Below, in pieces: positions 47,157-55,387 of a stretch of 64,000 nt of DNA. The position numbers and the translations under genes were made by a program. Each line of letters begins with the position of its first letter. The stretch's first letter is position 1. This stretch comes from UBA1731 sp963653155 (GTDB lineage Bacteria > Verrucomicrobiota > Kiritimatiellia > RFP12 > UBA1067), in NCBI GenBank assembly GCA_963653155.1, contig CAVJWR010000001.1, positions 1 through 64,000 on the forward strand, in the 5' to 3' direction. The notes below the pieces were generated by a model, which searched no databases, was not told where the DNA came from, and worked only from the letters and a program-made list of their open reading frames with translations.

Positions 47157-48513
47157 ATGATTAACAGGAAAATCGAGAAAAAATTAAAAGAATTCTATGA
47201 TGCACATGGCCGCTATGCCTTGCTTGTAGATGGTGCCCGTCAAGTAGGCAAAACCTTCATCATCGAATCCTTCGCCCGAACGCACTATCAATCGTTTCTT
47301 AAGATCGATTTCATCCGAACCCCCAGCGCACGTGCCATTTTTCAGGACATCGAAGACGAGTCGGACATTCTAATTCGCTTGTCGGCATTCTCCGAACAAC
47401 CGCTAATCAAAGGCCATACGCTGATCTTTCTGGACGAAATCGAAAAATGCCCCGAAGCCGTCACCTACATCAAATACCTCGTTCAGGAGAGAAGTTACCA
47501 CTATATTCTCAGCNNNNNNNNNNATTCTCAGCGGCTCGCTTTTAGGCGTCGAACTAAAAGACATACGATCCGTTCCTGTCGGATTCATGGATGAAGTGAA
47601 AATGTTCCCACTTGATTTCGAGGAATTCGTCAGCGCGGTCATCCCACATACCCCCCTTTTGGGAGAAGCGCGAAAAGCCTTGGAAGCATCAAAGCCACTC
47701 ACCAAGGTATTTCATGAAAAACTGCAACGACTCTTCCGTCTCTACCTCGTAGTCGGAGGCATGCCCGAAGCCGTGCAAACCTACATTGACACCAAGGACA
47801 TCCGCCAAGTCATTGCCATCCAGTCTAAAATCCTCAAGGAATACCGACGTGACATTGCACAATATGACGAAGCAAATTCCCTGCGAATCCGCGAAGTCTT
47901 TGATCGCATGGTACCTGAACTGAACAGCAAGAACAAGCGTTTTCATGCTGACAGCGTCACTGAAGTCGGGCGCTTCGACCGTCTGGAGGACGAATTTGTC
48001 TGGCTAAAGGCTGCGGGTGTCGCTTTGCCGATCTACAACGTCACAGACCCAAAGATTCCGTTGACTTTGGCCACGAAGCCAAATTTCTTCAAACTTTTCA
48101 TGAACGACGTCGGACTTCTCGCCGCGCAATGCATGAATGGCATTCAACTCAAGATCTTAACTGGAGAGACGGACATCAATTTCGGCGCCATCTTTGAGAA
48201 TTTCGCCGCACAAGAACTCGTGGCGCACGGATTTGAACCAAGATACTACAATTCGGCCAAACATGGCGAAATCGACTTTGTCATTGAACGCAATGGCCGC
48301 GTCATCCCTTTGGAAATCAAAAGTGGCAAACATTATGCCCGACATTCGGCCCTGTCGCATCTCCTTTCCGACCCAGAATACGATCTGCCACAGGCATTCG
48401 TCTTCACCGACAACGTCTGGAAATCGTCAGACCATATCCTTTACCTTCCTGCCTATATGATTTCATTCATCAAACCCGTGTCCTTGCCCGACCAAATGAT
48501 CTACGACGTATGA
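47157..48513 (+). CDS. AAA_14/DUF4143-type ATPase (false gap inside)
   Basis: A 445-residue ATPase once the false gap is removed. Walker A is GARQVGKTFIIESFA near residue 25; Walker B HTLIFLDEIEKCPEA near 95; arginine/sensor segment YILSGSLLGVELKDIRSV, characteristic of this family, spans the gap. The C-terminal DUF4143 domain is nuclease-like (KHGEIDFVIERNGRVIPLEI followed by KSGK). The start at 47157 has GAAAGG upstream. It is AT-richer than its surroundings and bracketed by an 80-bp direct repeat, so it was probably acquired. Such ATPases are widespread but their function is unclear. Confidence 0.88.
47514..47523. other. False assembly gap (10 N) between overlapping contig ends
   Basis: ATTCTCAGC is present on both sides (47505-47513 and 47524-47532). 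Merging the copies and dropping the Ns restores one open frame reading YILSGSLLGVELKD, the expected family sequence. Confidence 0.92.
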
Positions 48514-48535
48514 CAACGCGCGAATACCGAACCGG

Positions 48536-48615
48536 GAACGGTTGAACGGCACATCAAAGGCGGGCGATGGCCGATTTGACGTCGTTCCACATGCAAAGCT
48601 TCGCCTTGTTCATGT
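48536..48615. repeat. 80-bp direct repeat, right copy (3' end of the UDG-like gene)
   Basis: The right partner of 46878-46957. It contains the last 20 codons of the UDG-like gene with its stop at 48554 and 18 bp downstream. It starts 22 bp after the stop of the AAA ATPase gene. Confidence 0.9.
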
Positions 48616-49159
48616 TCTGCGAATTTTCCTGGAAATGGCTGAAGATGAAATCCGGCGAGTACGTCATGATTGACGGTATGCCATCGACGGCTATCCAAGC
48701 CCCACGCACTGGACGGGCCGTGGGCTGGCGCTTGAGCAACGCATCGGCGCCAAGAAGTATGATCACCTTGGGCTTGCACTGTTCGTCGAGCCTTATGCCT
48801 ATATCCGGCCTTATCTTCCGCATGGCGGCAAACGTCTTGCGCATTGCCTCCATGCCCCGCTCGGAAAGCGGACGCCCGGTAAAGAACGCAATGTCGCACA
48901 CATCGGCGCAAGCTTCGCCTTTGCCAACCGAACGCGGCTCGCCGCCATCGCCATCGGACTTCCCCGAGCCAGGCTTCTCCGCCACGTCTGCCGCCTGTAC
49001 GGTCCTGGGCCTTGTCTCGGCTTCGACCTTTGGCGCTGCTGTGGGAATCGGCTCTTCAGCCTTAGGCGGCACGAGAAGCGCACGGTCAATCTCGACCGTG
49101 CGCGTACCCAGTTCCCTTTCAAGTTCCAGGTTCTCAAGAATCAGATCGTAGATATCCAT
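48554..49159 (-). CDS. Uracil-DNA-glycosylase-superfamily-like protein, catalytic N-terminus not evident
   Basis: A 201-residue protein. The C-terminal half resembles family-4 uracil-DNA glycosylases (DEQCKPKVIILLGADALLKR; ARPVRGAWIAVDGIPSIMTY; SPDFIF, in the position of the TyHPS motif with SPD instead; KLCMWNDVKSAIARL). The N-terminal half is a low-complexity, Pro/Glu-rich linker, and the usual GEGPGxxED and PFVGRAG motifs and Fe-S Cys are missing, leaving only CDIAFFTGRPLSERGMEAMR. It may be a degenerate or repurposed member. It follows galE by 33 nt. Its 3' end was duplicated on the far side of the ATPase island. Confidence 0.6.
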   Translation of the reverse strand: MDIYDLILENLELERELGTRTVEIDRALLVPPKAEEPIPTAAPKVEAETRPRTVQAADVAEKPGSGKSDGDGGEPRSVGKGEACADVCDIAFFTGRPLSERGMEAMRKTFAAMRKIRPDIGIRLDEQCKPKVIILLGADALLKRQPTARPVRGAWIAVDGIPSIMTYSPDFIFSHFQENSQNMNKAKLCMWNDVKSAIARL

Positions 49160-49192
49160 CAGCCCACCTGGCTATCTCGCGATCAGATCTCG

Positions 49193-50224
49193 TCATTCCT
49201 TGGACTTGAAACCATAGGGGTTCATTGACTGCCAACGCCAAAGATCCTCGCACATCTTTTCGATTCCGCGCTCGGCCTTCCATCCAAGTTCCTCCTTGGC
49301 GAACGAAGGATCGGCCCAGCACTCGGCCACATCGCCGGGGCGGCGCGGCTTTATGACGTACGGAACCTTGCGTCCGCTCGCCTTCTCGAACGCCTTTACG
49401 ATCTGGAGAACGGAGTAGCCGTTGCCTGTGCCGAGGTTGATTATCTTGAGCCCGTAATCCTTTACCTGACCAAGACGCTCCACGGCCTTAAGGTGCGCAT
49501 TCGCGAGGTCAACCACGTGAATGTAGTCGCGCACACCAGTTCCATCAGGTGTCGGATAGTCGTTGCCGAACACGGATAGTTCCTTGAGCCGTCCAATGGC
49601 CACCTGCGCAACGTACGGCAAAAGGTTGTTCGGGATTCCGGCGGGATCCTCGCCGATCAGTCCGCTCTCGTGCGCACCAATCGGGTTGAAGTAGCGCAGG
49701 AGGATCACATTCCACGAGGGATCGGCCTTCTGCACATCCTTGAACACCTGCTCCATCATCAGCTTCGTCCAGCCATACGGATTGGTGCAGCCCGGTGTCG
49801 GAAAATCCTCGCGGATCGGCACCGACTTCGGCTGCCCGTACACTGTGGCGCTCGACGAAAACACGATGTTCTTGCAGTTGTGGGCGGCAAGAACCTTGAG
49901 CAGCGTAAACGTGCCGCCAAGGTTGTTCTGGTAGTACTTCAGCGGCAACTGGACGGATTCCCCTACGGCCTTGAGCGCGGCGAAGTGGATTGTTGCGTCG
50001 AACGGGGCCTCCAAGGACACAATCTCGTCCAGACGCCTCTCGTCGCGGATATCCGCCTCGTAGAACTTGACCGCCTTGCCGGTGATCTTCTTGACGCGCT
50101 CAAGCGACTCTTCGCACGAATTGCAGAGGTTATCGATCACGACAACCTGATGCCCGGCATTAAGAAGCTCAACGCACGTATGGCTACCGATGAATCCGGC
50201 GCCGCCCGTAACAAACACCTTCAT
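49193..50224 (-). CDS. galE: UDP-glucose 4-epimerase
   Basis: A 343-residue extended short-chain dehydrogenase. NAD motif MKVFVTGGAGFIGSHTCVEL at the N-terminus; catalytic Ser in IVFSSSATVYGQP and YxxxK in NPYGWTKLMMEQV; sugar-binding region VFGNDYPTPDGTGVRDYIHV, which is typical of GalE rather than other epimerases. It interconverts UDP-glucose and UDP-galactose for envelope polysaccharides or galactose use. It follows efp by 30 nt. The usual length for the family is about 340. Confidence 0.97.
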   Translation of the reverse strand: MKVFVTGGAGFIGSHTCVELLNAGHQVVVIDNLCNSCEESLERVKKITGKAVKFYEADIRDERRLDEIVSLEAPFDATIHFAALKAVGESVQLPLKYYQNNLGGTFTLLKVLAAHNCKNIVFSSSATVYGQPKSVPIREDFPTPGCTNPYGWTKLMMEQVFKDVQKADPSWNVILLRYFNPIGAHESGLIGEDPAGIPNNLLPYVAQVAIGRLKELSVFGNDYPTPDGTGVRDYIHVVDLANAHLKAVERLGQVKDYGLKIINLGTGNGYSVLQIVKAFEKASGRKVPYVIKPRRPGDVAECWADPSFAKEELGWKAERGIEKMCEDLWRWQSMNPYGFKSKE

Positions 50225-50254
50225 GGAACCGCCTCCGCCTTCTACTCGAATCCG

Positions 50255-50830
50255 TTACTTCGTGGACGTGCGATCGTTGTATTCGCCCGTCTCGGTATTG
50301 ATGCGAATCACGTCGCCCTCATTGATGAAGAGCGGCACCGGGAGGGTGTATCCGCCCTCGACCGTCGCCGGCTTCGTAACCTTGCCGGACGCCGTATTGC
50401 CCTTCACGCCAGGCTCAACCTTAATGACCTTGCGGGTCACGAGCTGGGGAAGCGCAACACCGATGACCTTGTCGTTGAAGAACAGCGCCGAGACTTCCAT
50501 CTCGTCCATGAGGAAGTACTTCTTGTCGCCCATGACATCGGCCGACACGCGGATTTCCTCGAAGTTCTCGTCTGTGAACACGTAGGCAGAGCCGTCATCA
50601 TAGGAATATGTGACGTCGCGCTGGATCAGCTCCGGCTTCTCGAACTTGTCGCCAGAACGGTAGCTTCTGCTCATGCCGCCGCCTGTGATCATGTTGCGCA
50701 GCTTGCAGTTGTAGATGGCCTGTCCCTTACCCGGCTTCGAGAAGTCAAACTCCGTGATTTCCCACGGTTCACCGTCTATGAGAAGCTTGACTCCCTTGTG
50801 CAACTCGCCAGCTCCGATTACCTCGCCCAT
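50255..50830 (-). CDS. efp: Elongation factor P
   Basis: A 191-residue EF-P with three OB-like domains. N-terminal KOW-like domain with GVKLLIDGEPWEITEF and the loop FSKPGKGQAIYNCKLRN; the modified Lys would be Lys35 in PGKGQ. It relieves ribosome stalling at polyproline. The middle domain (SYDDGSAYVFTDENFEEIRV) and C-terminal domain (PGVKGNTASGKVTKPATVEG) are complete. No modification enzyme is in the window. It has its own promoter. Confidence 0.96.
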   Translation of the reverse strand: MGEVIGAGELHKGVKLLIDGEPWEITEFDFSKPGKGQAIYNCKLRNMITGGGMSRSYRSGDKFEKPELIQRDVTYSYDDGSAYVFTDENFEEIRVSADVMGDKKYFLMDEMEVSALFFNDKVIGVALPQLVTRKVIKVEPGVKGNTASGKVTKPATVEGGYTLPVPLFINEGDVIRINTETGEYNDRTSTK

Positions 50831-50863
50831 TTTATTCTCCTTCTTTTGTTAAATTTTCGGAAT

Positions 50864-50892
50864 ATTATACCCTAAACGGAATCGCCACGCAA
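50864..50892 (-). promoter_or_regulatory. efp promoter
   Basis: On the minus strand: TTGCGT (50887-50892), a 17-bp spacer, TATAAT (50864-50869), followed by an AGAAGGAG ribosome-binding site before the ATG at 50830. It begins inside the short gap after the acyl-CoA dehydrogenase stop. Confidence 0.82.
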
Positions 50893-50903
50893 CCTCCGCC
50901 ACG

Positions 50904-52931
50904 TCACATCGGATAGTCGAGAGCCTCAGGTATCATCACCGTGGTGAGGCACTTCGCCGCTCCGTCCTTCGCGGTCTTCGTTCCAGCGAGAGACGCATCG
51001 ACCTTTGCCCGCAATGCGGCGAACTCCGCCTGCTGCTCGGCCGTGGCTGCGCCAAATCCATAGACCACCTCGGCGCAGATGCGTGCCGCCTCGCCAGCGA
51101 CATTGCCGGCTATCGTGCCGAGCAGGTCGTTGAAGGTGTTGAGGTATCCCTCCAGCTCCGGACCGACCACCGGGTGATCCTTGCCGTTGATGGCGAGGTG
51201 CTTCACGTCCGCATGGAGGCTCTTTGCCGCCATCAGGCCCGCAATGGCATCCGCAAGCGGGAACACCACGCCATGGCGCTGGGAAGACCCAAGCTTCTTG
51301 CCGGCCGCATCCTTCGCCGATACGGCGAACGCACGCGTCCAAACCCACAGCCTGAGTGCCGCCGCAAGGGCATGCATCCCGTTGTTCGCCGCCGCCGGGC
51401 ATGCGTCGCATTCCTTCGCCCAAGCCTCAAGCTGGGCGAGGAAGACGGCATTGCCCATCGTCTCGGATATCTGGCGGCGCTGAACGGCTTCAGGGCCTTC
51501 GTACGTGGCGTCAAGCTGCATGTCCGTCCACTTGTAGAAGAGGAATCCCGGACAATCCTCAGTGATGCCGTAGCCGCCCATGAGCGATATCGCCTGTCGC
51601 ATCATGTCCGCCCCATGGCCAGTGTTCCAGAGCTTGCAGCTCGGACACAGCACGTTGGCGATCGCTTGCAGATACACGTAGCGTACGGTCACATCCTCGT
51701 CTTCCTCCGGATTCTTGCCTTCCGCAAGAAGCGCTACGGCCCGTTCCATCGGGGCCTTCATGGCCTTTAGCATGGCGCGTCCCTTGCCAAGCTTCTCCCT
51801 GGCCTCATCCTGGATGGCCTCGATCCTGTCATACACGCGAGAGATGTCGAAGCCGAGCGAACTCGCCGCCTCGGCAGTGGCCCACACGTCCGCAAGGCGT
51901 TGCGTGACATCCTCCTTCATCTGAAGGCCAAGCTTGTAGCGCGGACTCTCTTCGCCAACGCCGGCAGCTCCCCTGAAACGAGTGCGTTGATAGCGAATCA
52001 CAGGCTCCACCGCACTCATGAGCGATGCCGCGCCCATCACGCCAACGCCAACGCGCGTCTTCGAGAACACCTGCGCGATTATCTCGGAATGCGAAAGGTT
52101 CGGAACGATCATCCCGTCCTTGACGGTGTACCCTCCGATTATGCGCGAAGCCGGCACGACGACATCGATCACGGGATCGCCGGTGTTTGAAAGCTGATGG
52201 ACAAGCTTCTTCGTCTGTGCTCCGCGATCGAACTTGCCGGGGTCCGTCGCCTCTACAACCACCATGCACGATCCCTTGATGCGGTCGTCGCCGGAATCAA
52301 GCGCAATGGTGATGTAGTCGCAGATCGCAATGTTGGTGATGAACCGCCCACGCTTCTCCACGCGAAGCATCGGCTCTTCGCCATCCTTCCATTCGGCGAC
52401 AGAGATGCGTCCGCAAAGCACTCCGGTATCCACGCCCACATACGGCAACGGTTCCGTAAGCGCGAACGATCCGCGCCACGTCTTGCCGGACGGATTGCCA
52501 GGCGCACACAGCGTCATGTACTTCTTCTTCTGTTCAGGAGTGCCAAGCTCGGCTATCGGCCCCATCGCAAGGTCGTTGACGAACGAAGAGGTGGCGGCTC
52601 CGTTGTCCACCCAGGCCGTCTCATACGTGACAAGCGACATGGCGAGGTTGCGAGGGCCCTCGAAAAGTCCGCCGCAATCGAAGTTCAGTGTGGCGGCCGT
52701 CATGCCGGAAGCGTCGAACGCATCAAACAGGGACTGCTTCTCCGGTGTCCACTCGTGCGTGAAGCGCTGTCCGTTCGCAACAAGCTGCGCGACCACCGAA
52801 CGGGCCGTCTGGCGGGCACCGGCAACGGCCATCTGGATGTCGTACCGCTCCGCATAGCGCCACATGATCTGGCGCACTTCATCGCCAGGCAGCATCTTCA
52901 TCACGGGACGTTCTACTTTAGTCTCTTCCAT
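50904..52931 (-). CDS. Acyl-CoA dehydrogenase, long form
   Basis: A 675-residue FAD flavoprotein, longer than the usual 380-400 and nearer the FadE/AidB size. N-terminal helical domain; FAD/substrate region GKTWRGSFALTEPLPYVGVD (the usual T-E-P) and middle beta domain (HQLSNTGDPVIDVVVPASRI); the catalytic Glu is expected in QLDATYEGPEAVQRRQISET. A further C-terminal helical domain of about 150 residues follows. It oxidises acyl-CoA thioesters at the alpha-beta bond; the electron acceptor (ETF) is not in the window. It lies 11 nt after dnaX, an unusual neighbour with no functional link. Confidence 0.92.
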   Translation of the reverse strand: MEETKVERPVMKMLPGDEVRQIMWRYAERYDIQMAVAGARQTARSVVAQLVANGQRFTHEWTPEKQSLFDAFDASGMTAATLNFDCGGLFEGPRNLAMSLVTYETAWVDNGAATSSFVNDLAMGPIAELGTPEQKKKYMTLCAPGNPSGKTWRGSFALTEPLPYVGVDTGVLCGRISVAEWKDGEEPMLRVEKRGRFITNIAICDYITIALDSGDDRIKGSCMVVVEATDPGKFDRGAQTKKLVHQLSNTGDPVIDVVVPASRIIGGYTVKDGMIVPNLSHSEIIAQVFSKTRVGVGVMGAASLMSAVEPVIRYQRTRFRGAAGVGEESPRYKLGLQMKEDVTQRLADVWATAEAASSLGFDISRVYDRIEAIQDEAREKLGKGRAMLKAMKAPMERAVALLAEGKNPEEDEDVTVRYVYLQAIANVLCPSCKLWNTGHGADMMRQAISLMGGYGITEDCPGFLFYKWTDMQLDATYEGPEAVQRRQISETMGNAVFLAQLEAWAKECDACPAAANNGMHALAAALRLWVWTRAFAVSAKDAAGKKLGSSQRHGVVFPLADAIAGLMAAKSLHADVKHLAINGKDHPVVGPELEGYLNTFNDLLGTIAGNVAGEAARICAEVVYGFGAATAEQQAEFAALRAKVDASLAGTKTAKDGAAKCLTTVMIPEALDYPM

Positions 52932-52942
52932 GTCTGTTCCTC

Positions 52943-54358
52943 TTATGCTTCTTTTATGTCAACGATCTTGCCATCAATGGACTTCAGGATGCCGTTCAGT
53001 TTCGGATCCGCCAAAATGTCATTGCGGCTCATGGCCTTCCCCTTGCTGGCCGCCGGTTTCGGCACCGCCGCCGGAGCGGGCGTGCCACGTTCCTCAACCC
53101 ATTGCGCAGGGCTTTCGCCGTGTGCCTTAGCCGCCGCAGTCTGCGACTGTTGGGGCCGGGATATGCCACTCACGGAAGATGGCACCTCCCCCGCCTTGAG
53201 TTCCCGGACGGCCCTCATCAGTTCCTCGATGCTCGCGACGGTTGCGATCCGTCCAGCCCTAAGCAGCGTCATCTCGATGAGCGTACGCACGCTAAGCACA
53301 TGGCGAAGCTTGTCCTCCATCTCGGCAAGCTTGTCTGCGATGCGGAATATGCGCGACGAATCGCAGAGCTTCGCCTGCTCCGCAAGCGTCCTGCACTGGT
53401 CGGCAGTAAGCTCAAGTGTGCCTTCCGCCTTTGGCCCAAGTGCCTGCCATACCACAAGATTGCGGAAATGGAGCATCAGCTCGCCCGCAAGCCTGCGCAT
53501 GTTCTTGCCCGCCGAATCGAATGTTGCGACAGCATTCAGTATTGCGGCGGAATCGCCGCTCAGTATCGCACCGGCCAGACCCTCAAGCTCGGAGCGCGAC
53601 ACGAGGCCGAACACCGAAAGCGCATCCTCCTCCGAGATTTGCCCGCCCTTGAACGCAATCAGCTGATCAAGGGACGAGAGGGCGTCTCGCATACCACCTT
53701 CCGCCCCACGCGCTATCGCGAGAAGCGCATCCTCGTCAGCCGAAACACCCTCGTTGCCGCAGATGTACTTGAGCCGATCCACTATCTGGTTCGTCTGGAT
53801 GCGGTGAAGGTCAAACCTCTGGCAACGCGATATTATCGTAGGGAGAACCTTGTCGCCCTCCGTAGTCGCGAATATGAACTTCACGTATGGCGGCGGCTCC
53901 TCAAGCGTCTTGAGCAGGGCGTTCCACGCCGCCGGGGTAAGCATATGGCACTCGTCCACTATGAATATCTTGTACTTCGATGCGGTGGGCTTGAACTGCA
54001 CGGCATCGATTATCGGGCGCACATGCTCCACCTTGTTGTGGGAGGCGCCGTCAAGTTCCATTACGTCAAGGGAGCGCCCTTCCGCAATCTGTACGCAGTT
54101 CTCGCACTTCCCGCAAGGCTCTACGCCATTGGGCAAAGTGCAGTTCAGGGCCTTCGCGAATATGCGGCTCGTAGTGGTCTTGCCGATGCCTCGCGGCCCA
54201 ACGAAAAGATATGCGTTGGCGACACGCCCAGACTCTATCGCATGCCTAAGCGTGCGCACCACATGCTCCTGCCCGACGACATCGTCAAACACCATCGGAC
54301 GGTACTTCAGCGGCAGCGCGACATGCTGCCCCCCATGATTCTGGGCACTCTCACTCAT
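52943..54358 (-). CDS. dnaX: DNA polymerase III subunits gamma and tau
   Basis: A 471-residue clamp-loader ATPase. Start LKYRPMVFDDVVGQEHVVRT; Walker A YLFVGPRGIGKTTTSRIFAK near residue 55; zinc-binding Cys cluster CGKCENC near 82 with an earlier Cys in LNCTLPNGVEPC; Walker B IFIVDECHMLTPAAWNALLK; sensor ATTEGDKVLPTIISRCQRFD. The C-terminus is short, with an Ala/Pro-rich linker, so the tau-type extension is limited. No clear slippery heptamer for a gamma product is seen. The -10 box sits right before the ATG, suggesting a leaderless mRNA. Confidence 0.96.
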   Translation of the reverse strand: MSESAQNHGGQHVALPLKYRPMVFDDVVGQEHVVRTLRHAIESGRVANAYLFVGPRGIGKTTTSRIFAKALNCTLPNGVEPCGKCENCVQIAEGRSLDVMELDGASHNKVEHVRPIIDAVQFKPTASKYKIFIVDECHMLTPAAWNALLKTLEEPPPYVKFIFATTEGDKVLPTIISRCQRFDLHRIQTNQIVDRLKYICGNEGVSADEDALLAIARGAEGGMRDALSSLDQLIAFKGGQISEEDALSVFGLVSRSELEGLAGAILSGDSAAILNAVATFDSAGKNMRRLAGELMLHFRNLVVWQALGPKAEGTLELTADQCRTLAEQAKLCDSSRIFRIADKLAEMEDKLRHVLSVRTLIEMTLLRAGRIATVASIEELMRAVRELKAGEVPSSVSGISRPQQSQTAAAKAHGESPAQWVEERGTPAPAAVPKPAASKGKAMSRNDILADPKLNGILKSIDGKIVDIKEA

Positions 54359-54366
54359 TGGCGGTA

Positions 54367-54375
54367 ATTATATCA
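54367..54375 (-). promoter_or_regulatory. Extended -10 promoter abutting dnaX
   Basis: On the minus strand TGATATAAT with the hexamer at 54367-54372. The dnaX ATG starts 8 nt further on, where transcription should begin. No -35 and no ribosome-binding site. Confidence 0.6.
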
Positions 54376-54459
54376 GATTTTGCGCCTTTTCATGCCATAT
54401 GCAAATGGTGGCATCTCTTGCGCACGCAGCGGATACTTCTATCGAAGCACACCGCAACA

Positions 54460-55371
54460 TTACGAGACCATGTGGACATCGAGCTGCGGGAACGGAATCG
54501 CGATGCCATTCGTCTCGAAAGCCCTCTTGACCTGTTCCTGCGAGGCGGAATATACCTTCCAGTAATCGGAGCATGTCGCCCAGGGACGCATGTTGATCAC
54601 CACGCAGGAGTCGTTCAGTGAGGCCACGGAAACGACAGGCTGCGGATCCGCGAGAACGCCGGATATTCCCTTGAGCGTTTCAAGCGCAACAGACTCTGCC
54701 TTGCTGATGTCTGCGCCGTAGTCTATGCTTATGGTCATATCCACACGGCGTTTGCCGAGAGCGGTATAGTTCGTGATTGCACTGCCCCACACGACCTTGT
54801 TCGGGGCAATTACCTTCTTGTTGTCGGAAGTCGTGAATACCGTCGCCATCATGTTCAGCTCACACACGGTACCCTCGATACCGCCGGCGACCACATAGTC
54901 CCCTACCTTGAACGGCTGGTTGAGCGCTATCATCATGCCGGACGCAAAGGAGCCAAGCGTCTCTTGGAACGCGAAGCCGACTATGAAGCCGGTGATGCCA
55001 AGGCCCGCGATCAATGGCCCTACATTTATCCCCACGCGCTGCATCACCAGCAACGCCAGCACCACCCAGCACGTCTTGCTCACGACGCTCACGAGGAAAT
55101 TCGAAAGCAGTTTGCTTATCCTGTTTACGCGCGAAAGCGCGGTCGCTACCGCCTTTTTGATCAGCCGGATCACAAACATCCCGACCAGCAGTATGAGTGC
55201 CGCCGCAAGCAGGTTCATCACGAACCCCACACCGCGTTCGGATACCCACGCCAGGATCTGGTTCCAAAGCTCCTGCCCATAGCCAAGCTGTTCGTTCAGC
55301 TCCTTCAATACCACCTCATTCACGCCTGCGGCGCACGAGGCAGCCGCTTCAACTCCATTTGTCATTTTCAT
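54460..55371 (-). CDS. mscS: Small-conductance mechanosensitive channel MscS
   Basis: A 303-residue MscS. Three transmembrane helices (about 45-65, 85-110 and the pore helix at about 120-150: GPLIAGLGITGFIVGFAFQE, then TLGSFASGMMIALNQPFKVG), the latter with the Gly/Ala pattern of the gate. The beta domain (GDYVVAGGIEGTVCELNMMA) and C-terminal alpha-beta cage follow. It releases solutes on hypo-osmotic shock. It is the last gene of a long minus-strand run, 16 nt after hisF. Confidence 0.95.
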   Translation of the reverse strand: MKMTNGVEAAASCAAGVNEVVLKELNEQLGYGQELWNQILAWVSERGVGFVMNLLAAALILLVGMFVIRLIKKAVATALSRVNRISKLLSNFLVSVVSKTCWVVLALLVMQRVGINVGPLIAGLGITGFIVGFAFQETLGSFASGMMIALNQPFKVGDYVVAGGIEGTVCELNMMATVFTTSDNKKVIAPNKVVWGSAITNYTALGKRRVDMTISIDYGADISKAESVALETLKGISGVLADPQPVVSVASLNDSCVVINMRPWATCSDYWKVYSASQEQVKRAFETNGIAIPFPQLDVHMVS

Positions 55372-55387
55372 GTCTCCTTTTATGCCA

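Noticed and set aside
47118..47594. Short ATPase fragment ending before a second gene at 47587
   Set aside because: Both pieces are one gene; the Ns sit between two copies of ATTCTCAGC.
52197..53666. 489-codon plus-strand frame opposite the acyl-CoA dehydrogenase and dnaX
   Set aside because: It lies antisense to two clear genes and shows no recognisable domain.
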